DNA of 64,000 nt from Garcia nutans (taxonomy: Eukaryota; Streptophyta; Magnoliopsida; Malpighiales; Euphorbiaceae), in NCBI GenBank assembly GCA_947685225.1, contig CANTUV010000011.1, positions 64,964,501 to 65,028,500 on the forward strand, written 5' to 3'. The translations under genes and the position numbers were made by a program. The notes beneath the pieces were generated by a model. The model was given only the letters and a program-made list of their open reading frames with translations. It ran no database searches and was not told where the DNA came from. Shown here in pieces: positions 13,127 to 24,632 of this stretch; positions within the stretch are counted from its first letter, which is position 1, and the number at the start of each line of letters is the position of its first letter.

Positions 13127-14460
13127 CAAAATTAGCTTTAGAATTACTGAAAATAAATTAAATAAATTACAATAAATATTCAGATATTGATTTTTTTTTA
13201 GTTGGAGTAACATGTTGTTTTTCCCTCAAAAAAAAAGTAACGTTTTTTCTTATTTTAAAATATTAATCAATAATAATAAAATTTTGTTTTTACGATAAAT
13301 AAATAATAAGAAGAAAAAACAAAGCGAAGGGATTGGCCCAGTGAGCATCAAAAGAACAACAAATATTAAAAGGGCTTGTGAAACTTGAAAGTTGGATTGG
13401 GACATCTTTCCCAATGGAAAGTGAATTGCTAAAGCCCAACAGTGAATCAGAATCCAAAAGACAAAAGGGATTTTTTACAAAATTATCAGAAAAAATAAAA
13501 AAAAAATTATAAAACCTATCACTATTTTAAAAATTATTATTATTTTACAAATTTATTAGATTAATATAATATATATAAAACTTATTATGATGTAAATTTA
13601 TGAGTTTATTATAAATTCTTGATTAAATAGATAAAAATAAAAATAAAAATCTGCTAAGACAATGTAATTTTACGAAGGAGAAGTCTGGAGTTATATATTG
13701 TAATGGTTGATAAAGCAATTTTAACAATTAATTGCTAGTTGTTTTAGCAATTTTAACATGGAGAATGAGAAGTAAATGTTTTAGAAGTATCGATCAGTCA
13801 AATTTAAAAAAAATAAAAAAAATAAGTTTCAATCAATATCTATGATAATGACATATCAATTTGCGATAACTTTGTCTGTTGTTATTTCTGTCACTATCTT
13901 ATATTTCTTGTCCCACCTCAAAAGTGGCAAAACTGGCACAAGCAAAGTTGTGGTTAGGCCTAGAAACAAAAATCCATTAGTCATGATAAACCTACTTATT
14001 GTCTTGCACACAAGCAAAAATTCAGACTAGCCAGATTGAGAGAGATCTCTTGATGATAGGTCCACATTTCCTCAGTCAATTGATTTGCACCAGTGGAAAG
14101 TCTAGAACTAGGAGGCAAGGCTTCTGAGTTCTCCCTTTTTATCTTCTAAAGCTCAAACCCCTAAATTGTAAATATTGCAAGTCTTAGACTCTTAAGTCAA
14201 CCAATTTTGATGGAGTAATTTGCATTCCTTCCAAGTTTTTTTTTTGGGTTTACCATTGTGGTTCTTAATTTCATATTTTGCAAGCAATGCTTCTCAAATT
14301 TTAATTGAGTTTTCAATAAAGTTCCAATTAAATATCGTTAAAAGATTGACATGATATTTTGCTTAGCATTAAAGAAATTAAGACAGTCATATGACATCTT
14401 ATATAGCATTTATTAGAATATATTAGCGGGATAAGTCCATACAATGTAAATGTAATATCA

Positions 14461-14712
14461 CATTGCCTTTTGATAAAAATACAAAAAATAAAAATAAAAA
14501 ATAATTTTAAATTATTATATTTATAAAATATTTATCAAAATATCAGAATTTATAAGATATTTACTAAAATATTAAATTTTTATTAGTTTTATAATCAGTT
14601 TATAAATTTTACATAGTTTATAATGAGTTTATAATAAAATAACTAAAATATTTCTGATAAAAAATTAAAAATTTTAAAAAATATGATGGATAATGTATTT
14701 TTCCATATCACA
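14461..14712. repeat. Dispersed AT-rich repeat, intact copy
   Basis: This segment resembles the two halves that flank the LINE at 38606-40415. Shared landmarks, in the same order, are GATAAAAATACAAAAA, TTTATAAAATATTTAT, AGTTTATAATAAAAT and TTTTAAAAAATATGATGGA. It looks like a non-autonomous transposon, but I could not define terminal inverted repeats or a target duplication. The class is unknown. Confidence 0.55.
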
Positions 14713-14799
14713 CTCCAACAATCCATACTTCTTTGATTATTATTAGGGTGAATTATGGAGTAAGTTTAATAAGCCCACTGTCCATGGCAAAGGGAACGA

Positions 14800-14800
<1 letters not shown>

Positions 14801-14828
<28 letters not shown>
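14801..14828. repeat. (TA)n microsatellite
   Basis: About 14 TA units in intergenic DNA. Confidence 0.9.
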
Positions 14829-14831
<3 letters not shown>

Positions 14832-16344
14832 TTTATTCATAAATTTATATATATCATTTTTTTCATGTAATTTAAGTTAAAAATAAAATGCAATTTTTAT
14901 TTTGCAGTATTTTTTAAAAAAATTTATATTTTAATATTTAATTAAAATTTCAAGATCAAATCTAATTGTTGCTTTATTTGGTTTAGTTTAGGGGTAGCAA
15001 AGTAGTTGAAGTGATGGGAGGCCATGGAGATTTAATTGTGTTTATATTGTGAATTGTGGAATTGTAATTTATTTCTTGCTGGTATTGGATTTGATATAGT
15101 TATTTGTTTCTTTTTTTTATATATATTTTAGATTACGTTTGATTTATATAACATTTGTAGAATGGGATTGGCTTATACTTGAATTACTTTTAATAGACAC
15201 AATGAAAACTGTTGACATAAATACTTATATGAGGGCATGAAAAATAGAAGAAACATATGTCAATTATCTCCGCCAATGAAATAACTTTTTTGTTTAATGG
15301 TATTAGAGTTGCCAATAGTTACTTAAAAGTTGAGTAAGGCTCCTAGAAAGACACGTCATATGAAAAATTTTTCAAGCTCCACCAATTTGGTAAGAATTCT
15401 ATACATGTAACTTCAATTTTTTTTCAAAATTTATATATAATTTTTGTATATCTTTATTATGTTTTTCTAATCATAATAAATGAAATTTATTAAAGAGAAT
15501 AAACATGAATTACACATAATTTAAGGTGTAATGGTCATAAAACACCCCACCAAGACCTAAATGAAAAAAAATTAGTATAATTGCAAATATACTAAATAAA
15601 AGTAGTAGAGCAACTGATAATAAAACAAGATTTTGGTGTTAAGAATTAAGGCTTTAAACAATAGTAATAAAAACCTAGTGAAACAGTTTGAGTCATTTAT
15701 AAGTGAATAAATTCTAGAATAGAAGTCATCAGATTACGCTTTACTTCGTGTTACATTACTATCAATAATAATTGAGCTTCATTGACAAAGAAGATAGGGA
15801 AAGAATAGAGAAGGCAATTTAACCCCTGAATTCATCATGAAACATAAACTTCATAACAGTTCCAACAAGAAAAAAGAGTAAGAGCGGAGTGTCATTGGGC
15901 AAGACTTAACCACGTTTGTCCGTGCAATACCTAGCAGACAGTTATTTCCGAAGTCTAGCTAAGTTCAGCAATTGGAGGGTGGTGACAGGAGGCACTAGAA
16001 AAAACAAAACACCATCCTATAAAGATTAAGTTTTGTTCCTTACACAAAATCTGAACAAGGCAAAAAGACTCTTAACCATAAGAATAAAACCTCTAAAATT
16101 ATGTCAAACCATCTTAAAGGTGGAGGACAGAAAAATAGTCAAAATTTGAATATATATATATATATGTATATATATAACCAAACTATAAATTTATTACAAG
16201 AAAATAAGAGGCTTGGAATATCTAAGTTAGGCTTAATATATTCGTAGCTTTCTATATTTTGGTAATTTTATTACTTTTATCTCTATACTTTTCGATTAAC
16301 GATTTTGCTCTTTTAATTTATTAATTTTAATATTAAATAGGCCT

Positions 16345-16349
16345 TTAAT
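16345..16349. repeat. Target site duplication TTAAT (left)
   Basis: The five bases before the 5' LTR are TTAAT. The five bases after the 3' LTR, at 21250-21254, are the same. This fixes both ends of the insertion. Confidence 0.9.
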
Positions 16350-16547
16350 TATTAGATTAGGATTTACATGTTAGTTAGAACAGGAATTAGTTAAGAAGTT
16401 AGAATTCTTTTCCATTAGATAGTTCCCTATCCTATTACAATTAGGATAAGCCATATATATATACAGATGTACAAAGGCAGAAAAAAATATAAGAAAGAAA
16501 GTTCTTTTCTCCCCAATCTTCTCTTCTATTCTATACACTAATTAACA
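16350..16547 (+). repeat. 5' LTR of the copia element
   Basis: A 198-bp direct repeat partner of 21052-21249, with two substitutions between them. It starts TATTAG and ends TTAACA; the usual 5' TG is TA in both copies. A TATA-like tract (CCATATATATATACAG) lies around 16452-16466. Confidence 0.95.
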
Positions 16548-16559
16548 TGGTATCAGAGC
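16548..16559 (+). other. Primer binding site (initiator Met tRNA type)
   Basis: TGGTATCAGAGC directly follows the 5' LTR. It is the plant copia PBS complementary to the 3' end of initiator methionine tRNA. Confidence 0.95.
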
Positions 16560-16661
16560 GGGTTGGTAATCAGTTTTCATCATCTACCTGTTGAACTCAA
16601 ATTTTCTTTTCATCATTGTTCAATACTTTGAGACCCAGATCAATCCAGAAAGATCGCTTCA

Positions 16662-19600
16662 ATGGAACACAAGGAAGGAAAATTGGCAACACCATCAGAA
16701 AAGATTGAGGTCACAAGTGAACTCCTCAGCCAGATTTTAAACCTGTTAGGGAAACAAAACCAAAATCAAGAAACCACCACAGACAGTCCTTTAAAGATTG
16801 AATACAAATTGAACCAAAGCAATTACACAGTATGGTCAAGATTGATGACCATAGCAATCGGAGGAAAAGGAAAAACCCGGCACATAACAGGGGACCCAGC
16901 ACCACCAAACAAAACAGACCCATTGTATGAACAATGGCACAGAGCAGATTTGCAAGTTTATAGCGGAATCTTAGCAAATGTAGGAGAAGAGTTATTGAAC
17001 GGTATTACCGATTTTCCGACTGCAAGAGACCTTTGGAAAGCGTTAGAGATTACGTACAGTAGCGGAACCGACTCCTTGCAAATCTCTTCTTACTGATTCA
17101 AAATTATTATTCAGGCCTGACAGAAACTGAAATAATTTCGTTTCCTCTGTGATTTTGTTATATGCAGTGATGTCGGCAGTGCATACCATCGGATTTGCTC
17201 GTCGCCGGTCAATCTCCTTCCACACCGATTGAAACGCGAGCCAATACTGCTCCAGTGTTAGGGTACCCTGGTCCCCTTCCATCAACAGAGAAGGCATATG
17301 GTGAGATAAGACGTGAAGCCACGAGGCAACAAATTTTATCCATCGAAAACGGAGATTCAGTCATGGGCTCTGGTCTCTTGACCAAGAACAAAGGAAAGAC
17401 GCTCGAGGCTCGGTCAGATGGTGCCGGAAAAGGGAGCGGCGGATCTTCATCCCGAGAGAAAGTGGATAAATCGCAACTGGAGTGTTCCCACTGTGGACAG
17501 AAAAAGCACACCAGAGAGCAGTGCTTTGAACTCATCGGATATCCCGATTGGTGGGATGAAAAGAAGAATAAAAACAAATCCACAAAAAAGGCCACCGCCA
17601 GCGGCCGCTCAAGAGCTACCAGCAACGGCAGAGGCAGCAACAGTAGATCTGGAAGGGCAGCCATGACTAAGGAAGACGAAGAAGAAGGAACGGCTGGTAA
17701 GGAGTCTCTAACCCTAAACTCCAAGGCATTTTCTTATATAATGGCAGGGCTGCAGCCCAACCCAACAGCAGACAAGCCCAAAACAGGCAGGACCAAAACA
17801 GGCAGGCCCAACAAGGAGAAAAAGTGGGCTCTGGACAACAGGGCCTCTAATACTGTTACACATGACCAAACCGATTTAATCAACCCAGTGACCCCAAAAA
17901 GGAAATTCCTTGAAATTGCTGATGGGAATTTATCCAAAGTAATTGAGACAGGCACAATCGAAATAACACCAAATATAAAGTTAAAAAACTGCTTGTTTGT
18001 GCCTTCTTTTTCACATAAGCTTTTGTCTGTAAGTCATGTGACCAAAGAACTTAATTGCACAGTGCTACTTACACCTTCTTTTTGCATCTTACAGGACATA
18101 CCGACGGGGAAAATCATTGGGAGTGGTACTGAATGCCAAGGGCTCTACTATGTGGATGAGATGACTCAACAAGGAACCATGTTGCTTGCTCACGGGACGG
18201 TGGATAGACAAGCCTGGCTGTGGCATCGACGACTTGGACATTCTTCACCGGGTTATCTCAAACACTTATTCCCTAATTTTTTTAGAGATAGCGAGAAATT
18301 TAAATGTGAAACTTGTGTGCTGGCCAAGAGCCATAGAAAGACTTACCCTATTAGTAAGACTAGAAGTGATACTATTTTTTCATTGGTTCATTCAGACGTG
18401 TGGGGCCCGGCTCCAAACAGTACTAGTTATGGCTTTAGGTATTTTGTGTTGTTCATTGATGATTTTTCTAGAATGGTTTGGATTTATTTTCTGAAACATA
18501 AGTCTGAAGTATGTGAAAATTTTATAGAGTTTCATAAAATGGTTCAAACCCAATTTGGGAAAAACATTAAAATACTTAGGTCAGACAATGGGGGAGAGTT
18601 TGTTAATTCTACCCTAAAAACTTTTTTCACTGGGAAGGGGATTATTCACCAGACTTCATGCCCTAATACCCCACAACAAAATGGTGTAGCTGAGAGGAAA
18701 AATCGATTCTTATTAGAAATTACTAGGGCAATAATGATAGAGTCTAATGTTCCTAAGTCCTTTTGGCCAGAAGCAGTAGCAACTGCAGTTTACCTTGTGA
18801 ACAGGCTTCCCACCAAAATTCTAGAATACCAGACACCTTTAAAAACTCTTGCCACTCAAACCGCGATACCTTTCACTTTGACTGTTTTACCTCGGGTTTT
18901 TGGGTGTAGTGTCTATGTTCATATACACAAAACAGAGAGAAACAAACTTGAACCTTGTGCTATAAAATGTGTATTTGTAGGATATGGGGTAAACCAGAAA
19001 GGATATAGATGTTATGATCCTAAAACAAGGAAAATGTACACTACCATGGATTGTGACTTCCTGGAAACAGAATATTTCTATACCACCCAACCTTGCAGTC
19101 AGGGGGAGACTTCAAGTGACTCACTCGGTTGGATGCCCAGTCCAGCAATGTCAGACGACGAAGTCCCAAAAGAACAAGTTAATGGTTCCACCGACGACAT
19201 CTCAGAAACAGAAGTTCAGACCTTGGATTCAGACCCAAATCCAGAAAATTCCCTGAAGGATAGTCCTGAGGTAAGTAGTCCTATCCCTACTACTGTAGAA
19301 GAAAATATTATTTTGGAAGATGACAGGATAGATGAACCTAAAGAAGGAAGTTACACTCTTCCACCAAGACGAAACAGAGGAATTCCACCAAGAAGATATT
19401 CCCCAGAACATGTGCCAAAGACCAACAGGTACCCAATAGCCGAAATTGCTAGAGGGAAGACAACAAATGAGGGCCGAACCTTTTCTGCGGTCTTGTACAA
19501 TGAGGAGATTCCTAGAACAGTCTCAGAAGCAAAGGAAAAGAAGGAATGGAGAGAAGCAATGAAAATTGAAATCAAGGCACTAGAGAAAAATCAAACATGG

Positions 19601-21039
19601 GAAAAGTGTAGATTGCCAGATGGAAAAAAACCCGTAGGCTGCAAATGGGTTTTTTCCATCAAACACAAAGCAGATGGGACCATTAAAAGGTATAAAGCAA
19701 GGCTAGTAGCAAAAGGATACACCCAGACATATGGGATAGACTATGAAGAGACCTTCTCTCCAGTTGCAAAACTTGACACCATAAGAATTCTCTTCTCCAT
19801 TGCAGCAAATAAAGGTTGGCCATTATCCCAGTTCGATGTCAAGAATGCTTTCCTACATGGAGATTTGGAAGAATAAATTTACATGGAAGCTCCCCCAGGA
19901 TATGAAGCAGGATTTGAAGAAGGAGAGGTATGTAGGTTGAAGAAAGCTTTATATGGTTTAAAACAATCACCTAGGGCGTGGTTTGGAAGATTTACAATAG
20001 CAATGAAGAAATATGGCTACAAACAAAGCAACTCAGATCACACTTTGTTCCTCAAGAGAAAAGGACAGAAAATTGCATGTCTCATAATTTATGTGGATGA
20101 TATGATTATCACTGGGGATGATGAGGAAGAGATAAAAGCCCTGAAGAGGAATTTGTTTTCTGAATTTGAGATGAAAGATTTAGGAGGATTGAAGTATTTT
20201 TTGGGAATTGAAGTCCTTCGATCAAACCAAGGTATTTTTATTTCCCAAAGAAAATATATCCTAGATCTTCTGGCAGAGACAGGACTTATAGATTGTAAAC
20301 CAACCAGCACTCCTATTTTTATGAATCATGATTTACAAATAAGGGAAGATGCTGAGATGGCAGACAGAGAGCAATACCAACACCTGGTAGGAAAGCTGAT
20401 TTATCTATCTCATACACGACCTGATATTGCATATGCTGTAGGAGTAGTAAGTCAATTCATGCACAAACCTCAGAAAGAACATATGGATGCTGCACTAAGG
20501 ATCGTAAGATATCTCAAAGGTTCTCCTGGAAGAGGACTTTTGTTCAAAAAGAATGGTCATCTAGAAGTTGAAGCCTACACTGATGCAGATTGGGCAGGAA
20601 ATCCGGTGGATAGAAGATCTACTTCTGGATATTTTCCCTAGTAGGCGGCAACCTAGTAACATGGAAAAGCAAAAAGCAGAATGTAGTAGCCAGGTCAAGT
20701 GCAGAAGCAGAGTTTCGTGGAATAGCCAGGGGAGTTGCAGAGATACTTTGGGTAAGAAAACTACTTAGTGAGGTAGGTTTCGAACCAAAGAAAAGGTGTG
20801 TTTTGAAGTGTGACAATAAGGCTGCGATCAGCATTTCAGAAAATCCAGTACAGCATGATCGCACAAAGCACATAGAAGTTGACAGACACTTCATAAAAGA
20901 GAAAATTGAGGAGGGAATCATTTCACTTCCCTTCGTCAATTCGAAAGACCAACTAGCGGATATACTCACCAAAGCAGTATCTGGAGAAATATTTCAAAAT
21001 GTACTTTGCAAGTTAGGTATTGCAAACCCCATTACCTAA
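16662..21039 (+). pseudogene. copia gag-pol polyprotein, disrupted
   Basis: Gag starts at 16662 and reads to a stop at 17094-17096, with a DUF4219-like start and the capsid motif DLWKALEITYSSGTDSLQ. The next part of the capsid domain is on the opposite strand (see 17076-17268). The + frame resumes from about 17270 (PLPSTEKAYGEIRREATRQQ) and runs to 19876. It has a CX2CX4HX4C zinc knuckle, a protease site read as DNRAS (17834-17842) where family members have DSGAS or DTGAS, an integrase HHCC region (HRRLGH, then CETC) and the catalytic motifs HSDVWGP, RSDNGGEF and NGVAERKN, then the RT start. A TAA at 19874-19876 interrupts before YMEAPPGYE. RT continues to 20641 with YVDD at 20090-20101. One base appears lost near 20632-20640; the RNase H frame then continues to 21039 (QLADILTKA). 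I describe the breaks only and do not reconstruct the protein. Confidence 0.93.
17076..17268 (-). other. Inverted gag capsid segment inside the copia element
   Basis: The minus strand of this block encodes recognisable copia capsid sequence (TLTLEQYWLAFQSVWKEIDR, then FLSGLNNNFESVRRDLQ) that belongs between two + strand gag pieces. The left edge is at or near the palindrome TTGCAA (17076-17081) and the right edge at or near the palindrome GGGTACCC (17261-17268). Simply turning the block round does not give a clean reading frame or the usual length, so bases were probably lost at the junctions. Confidence 0.88.
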
Positions 21040-21042
21040 CTT

Positions 21043-21051
21043 GAGGGGGAG
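21043..21051 (+). other. Polypurine tract
   Basis: GAGGGGGAG lies immediately before the 3' LTR, the usual position for plus-strand priming. Confidence 0.93.
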
Positions 21052-21249
21052 TATTAGATTAGGATTTACATGTTAGTTAGAACAGGAATTAGTTAAGAAG
21101 TTAGAATTCTTTTCCATTAGATAGTTCCCTATCCTATTACAATTAGGATAAGCCATATATATATGCAGATGTACAAAGGCAGAAAAAAATATAAGAAAGA
21201 AAGTTCTTTTCTCCCCAATCTTCTCCTCTATTCTATACACTAATTAACA
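21052..21249 (+). repeat. 3' LTR of the copia element
   Basis: A 198-bp repeat partner of 16350-16547, followed directly by the right TTAAT duplication at 21250-21254. Confidence 0.95.
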
Positions 21250-21723
21250 TTAATTTAATATAACCATATAGTTTTTAACTAGTGCATTACAATCAATAAT
21301 TTAAAATAATAAAAAAACTTAAAAATTATTTTTTAATAATAAAAAAAATTTAAAAATATGAAACTCATATGGGTTTCATCTTCCATCATCATTTTTCTCT
21401 AATGCTCGGCAACATTGAAGCCAAATTCACTTGAAAAACATATTTACGGAGATGGTAATAACAATAATGGGTCTTCTGCATAAATAAATAAAGATAAAAA
21501 ATTTACTTGAAAGCTTGAATAGATATAAAAACAGAGAAAAGAACAATTTCTAGTTGATTTCAAAGATCATTTCCCCTAAAATTGATTGAAACTTTCAAAT
21601 TCTATTATATAAATTCAATTTCAACTCGCTTCACCTTCAATTTCAAGTACCCTTTTCAAGGTTTGTCTATAATAAACAAAACCCAATTTGAATTTTGATC
21701 TTTTTCTTCATCATCTGCTACAT

Positions 21724-22100
21724 ATGGCTCATCTTCTGAAACTTTTCTCTATATATATTTTCTTTATAATTTCAGTCTCTTCTCAACTCAATATAAAAAT
21801 TTATTGAAGGATTTTGAAACAAACATGACCTTAAATGAAGCTGCATATATTGGGAAAATTGGTATTCCTTGTTTAACTAATGAAACTAGTAGATTAATGA
21901 TTCATGCTTTTTATGGGTCTTGCTTTTACAATCTCGACTTAAAAAAATTTTAAAGCTCTTCTTAGTCAGTATTTGGGTCTTCTCAATGCAACTGATTTAG
22001 GTAATTTCACAAACCACCTCCTTGCCATTGAATTTGACACTCTTCAAGGTTCTGAGTTCTTTAATTTTGACTGTTTTGTGATTTGGATCAATGGCAGAAT
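21724..22100 (+). pseudogene. L-type lectin receptor kinase fragment
   Basis: The remnant starts with an ATG and a hydrophobic leader (MAHLLKLFSIYIFFIISVSS, then QLN). It continues in shifted frames with legume-lectin-domain sequence typical of LecRKs: MTLNEAAYIGKIGIPCLTNE and SRLMIHAFYG, then QYLGLLNATDLGNFTNHLLA and IEFDTLQ. Frame changes occur after the leader and in the middle. The roughly 40 residues normally present between the AFYG and SQYLGLLNATDLG blocks are mostly missing. Nothing of the rest of the lectin domain, the membrane segment or the kinase is seen downstream. It lies 0.5 kb after the copia element, but I see no sign that the insertion caused the damage. Such a fragment would not encode a functional receptor. 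Confidence 0.8.
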
Positions 22101-24600
22101 AGGAAAATAAAAGGGAATTCATGGTGAAACCCAAAATATGATTCTTCTCTCCTAATTATTTTGGGATTGAATTCAATTTGTTTGGGTTTCGAGAGTTAGT
22201 TTTAATTGGAGTTTGACTGGACATGAATTTTTTTGAATTGGGGATTTTGGGTTGTGTTGAATTCCATTACAAGTTCTCAAATATTTGTTTTTGTTTAATT
22301 CTTTTTGAATCTTTTAACAAAATTGGATTTGGGTTTGTTTGTTTTTTCTTGTGTATTTAATTTTTTTGTTGCACTTGGGAGCTTGTTTGTCCAATAAGAA
22401 AGCGAGAGAAAGTGAAGGAAAATGCCAACATAGTCTAAGGGCAATATTGTTATTTTATAATTAATACAACAGGTTGTAATGTATTTACGCATTGTGAAAA
22501 AAATACACTATACGCACATTGTCACATTAGCAAAGAATGGTTAGTTGTTAAGCAAATAAACAAGTACAAAAAAGATAAAATGATTACTCCAAAAATTTAT
22601 GGAACAAAGATAAAATAATTAGAGTACAAATGCTATGAATGTCTTAAGTTATATCTTTAATATGTTAGATGTATAATAAATACATGCATCTATGCGATAA
22701 GGGTATATCTTTAATATTATATTGTGTATATATCCATGGAAGTGAGTATTTTTGAAATTAAAAATTTTAAAAAATAGAAGTTGTTGAAGTAAATATTTTT
22801 AAACATATTTTTATTTATTTGAGTAGTTTTGAAGGAATCTCTTATTAAGAGGGATAGTATAAATTAATAAATTATGATTATCCTTTTATTATTTATTATT
22901 TAACTTTAAAATAAACGGATAAATACTAAAATTATTAGTGACTAAAATAATAATAAATTTTTAATTATTATTTAAAAATAAATATGAATTATTATTTGCA
23001 ATAGTATTTTTATAATATAGAATATATTACTTTTCACCTAAACATAAAGTAATTTGTATATATAAATTTAGAAAACAATTATTTCACACAGTAAATTACT
23101 GTAAGGTTTTTATTAAAAAAAATAATTATAATTATCCATAAAAAATGTGAAGCAAAACTTTGGTTTCGTTATCCTATTATCACATTCAAGCTCGAGAGCT
23201 AATAATTAGGGCAAGACTAAAAGCTCAGCCTACATTGGTCAATTCACGTAATCAAAAGAAGACGTTTATGCGGTGGCGCACTGGGGCGAGTGAGGCCTAA
23301 TGGGGTGCGGGAGGGGGAGGTGGTGGAGGTGATGGCAATGGGCAGCCAGCCCACTCCTACTGTATGTACTCAGAGCTATCCTACGTACACACACAGCCAC
23401 ACAGTTGTTCCGATTACTGTGTGCTAAGTCGTACTGTTCTGCCGTAGCTTCTTTATCTCCAATTTTTATTCTTTTTTCTCAGTAAAATATATATCAAAAT
23501 ATCATCATCTAATCCAATGTTTGCATCGTTTTTCCTTGAAAAAATAATGATGATAATAAAGTGCCCTTTAATAATATATAAAAACCACATTGACCCAGAA
23601 GAAGATGAAGAAGTATTGATAAAATGGGTATAAATTTTCATCACCTAAAGTACTGTTTCAATGGTGAAAAGAGAGGAAAAAATATAAAAGGAATCAAAAT
23701 TGAAAACTGGGTTTTTGATGGATTGCGAAGATATTTCGTTTTACCTAATTTTTATTTCTTTCTTCTTTTTCACTGCCCTGGTGCGACATCATGAACTGAA
23801 CAATCCGGTTTGAATCATTCCATTTTTATGAAGAAAACCCTTTTAATAATTGTACTCTCTCTGTTTCTCGGACAAATTTTCAAATGCGATAACGATGTTA
23901 CGTTGCAATACGCAACCTGAGGCAATTTCTTTTTCTCTAAAATACAATATTTAGATTTCTCGATTGTTTCAGTTGGAGAAATTGTGGAAAACCACTAGTC
24001 TTATTAGTTGTATTACATAGTTATAGAAAACTTGGACTTATCCTTTGAAATTTTGTTTTATTAACTTAAAAAATCATATAAAACGGCGACTTTTGAAGAC
24101 CCAAGGCCCCTTTTACCGTTTTCACCGAGAACTGAGAAAAGTCGCTGTTTCAAAGTCCTGTCATTTAGCACTTAGCACAGGCCAGCACAGGCAGGCACAA
24201 AGAAGAGCCAATAGTTAAAGGGTTTAGGGTTTTGAGGGGAAAAAGGGCTCTTGGTAAACGGCAACTAGGTATTAGCATTTATTGAATTGATTGAATTTTA
24301 AAATTTATTTAATCTAATTATTTAATAATAATTAAAAAAATTTAAAAATTAATTAATAATAATTTATTCGGTAATTAATTTTTTTAATAAATATATAAAT
24401 TAAAATTAACTAATTTTCAAATTGATCAAATTATTCCAATAATGGTAAAATTGTTCGGTTTTTTTTTTCTCATCCCTAACAGCAATAGCAAAGGAAAGTT
24501 TATTTTGATTGGAGTTAGATAGCAATATTTTATAGTTTTCCCTTTAACATGTAAAAAAAAATGTCTGCTTTTCTTTATTTTTTGTTTCATTTTCAAAGCT
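22101..24600. other. Intergenic region with a GC-rich patch and a hairpin
   Basis: Mostly AT-rich DNA without a gene. Two parts stand out. The stretch 23260-23440 is GC- and G-rich in an AT-rich setting, with no long ORF. At 24081-24094 and 24137-24150 there are inverted 14-base arms (AAACGGCGACTTTT and AAAAGTCGCTGTTT) separated by 42 bases. Confidence 0.65.
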
Positions 24601-24625
24601 CCCTCTGACAATCTAGCTAGGGGCA

Positions 24626-24632
24626 TATATAA
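24626..24632 (+). promoter_or_regulatory. Candidate TATA box of the PLATZ gene
   Basis: TATATAA lies about 240 bp before the start codon, followed about 30 bp later by a CA-rich start-like region and then a long CT-rich leader (24685-24800), a common arrangement in plant 5' leaders. The site is inferred from position and sequence only. Confidence 0.5.

Larger units (their letters stand above)
7077..16349. other. Long AT-rich intergenic region, no convincing gene
   Basis: About 9 kb of very AT-rich DNA with only short chance ORFs. Visible content: an (ATT)n tract near 7357-7385, TA microsatellites at 11241-11268 and 14801-14828, a (TA)n(GA)n microsatellite at 13076-13122, an isolated CG-rich hairpin-like spot near 9765-9783, copies of dispersed AT-rich repeats (about 10690-10840, 12200-12490 and 14461-14712), and a more balanced stretch at 15780-16140 with no recognisable coding. 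The first 300 bases probably include the 5' region of the gene starting at 7076. Confidence 0.7.
16350..21249 (+). mobile_element. Ty1/copia LTR retrotransposon, full length but defective
   Basis: A 4.9-kb element with all structural parts: 198-bp LTRs, a primer binding site, gag, protease, integrase, reverse transcriptase and RNase H in copia order (integrase before RT), a polypurine tract and a 5-bp TTAAT target duplication. The LTRs differ at only two positions (A/G in the CCATATATATATxCAGATG stretch and T/C in CTTCTCxTCTATTC), so the insertion is recent. The coding region is broken: part of gag is inverted, there is a stop at 19874-19876 before the RT core, a frameshift near 20632-20640 in RNase H, and an altered protease active site. 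It therefore could not have supplied its own proteins in its present form. Confidence 0.96.

Noticed and set aside
13842..14030. 62-residue ORF with a hydrophobic start
   Set aside because: It is a short ORF in AT-rich DNA without a promoter, family similarity or conserved motif.
15780..16140. Balanced-composition stretch before the copia element as a possible gene
   Set aside because: All frames are interrupted on both strands and no domain or RNA fold was recognised.
17209..17724. 171-residue minus-strand ORF overlapping the copia gag-pol
   Set aside because: It is mostly the antisense shadow of the zinc-knuckle and linker region. Only the part in 17076-17268 has real capsid similarity on the minus strand.
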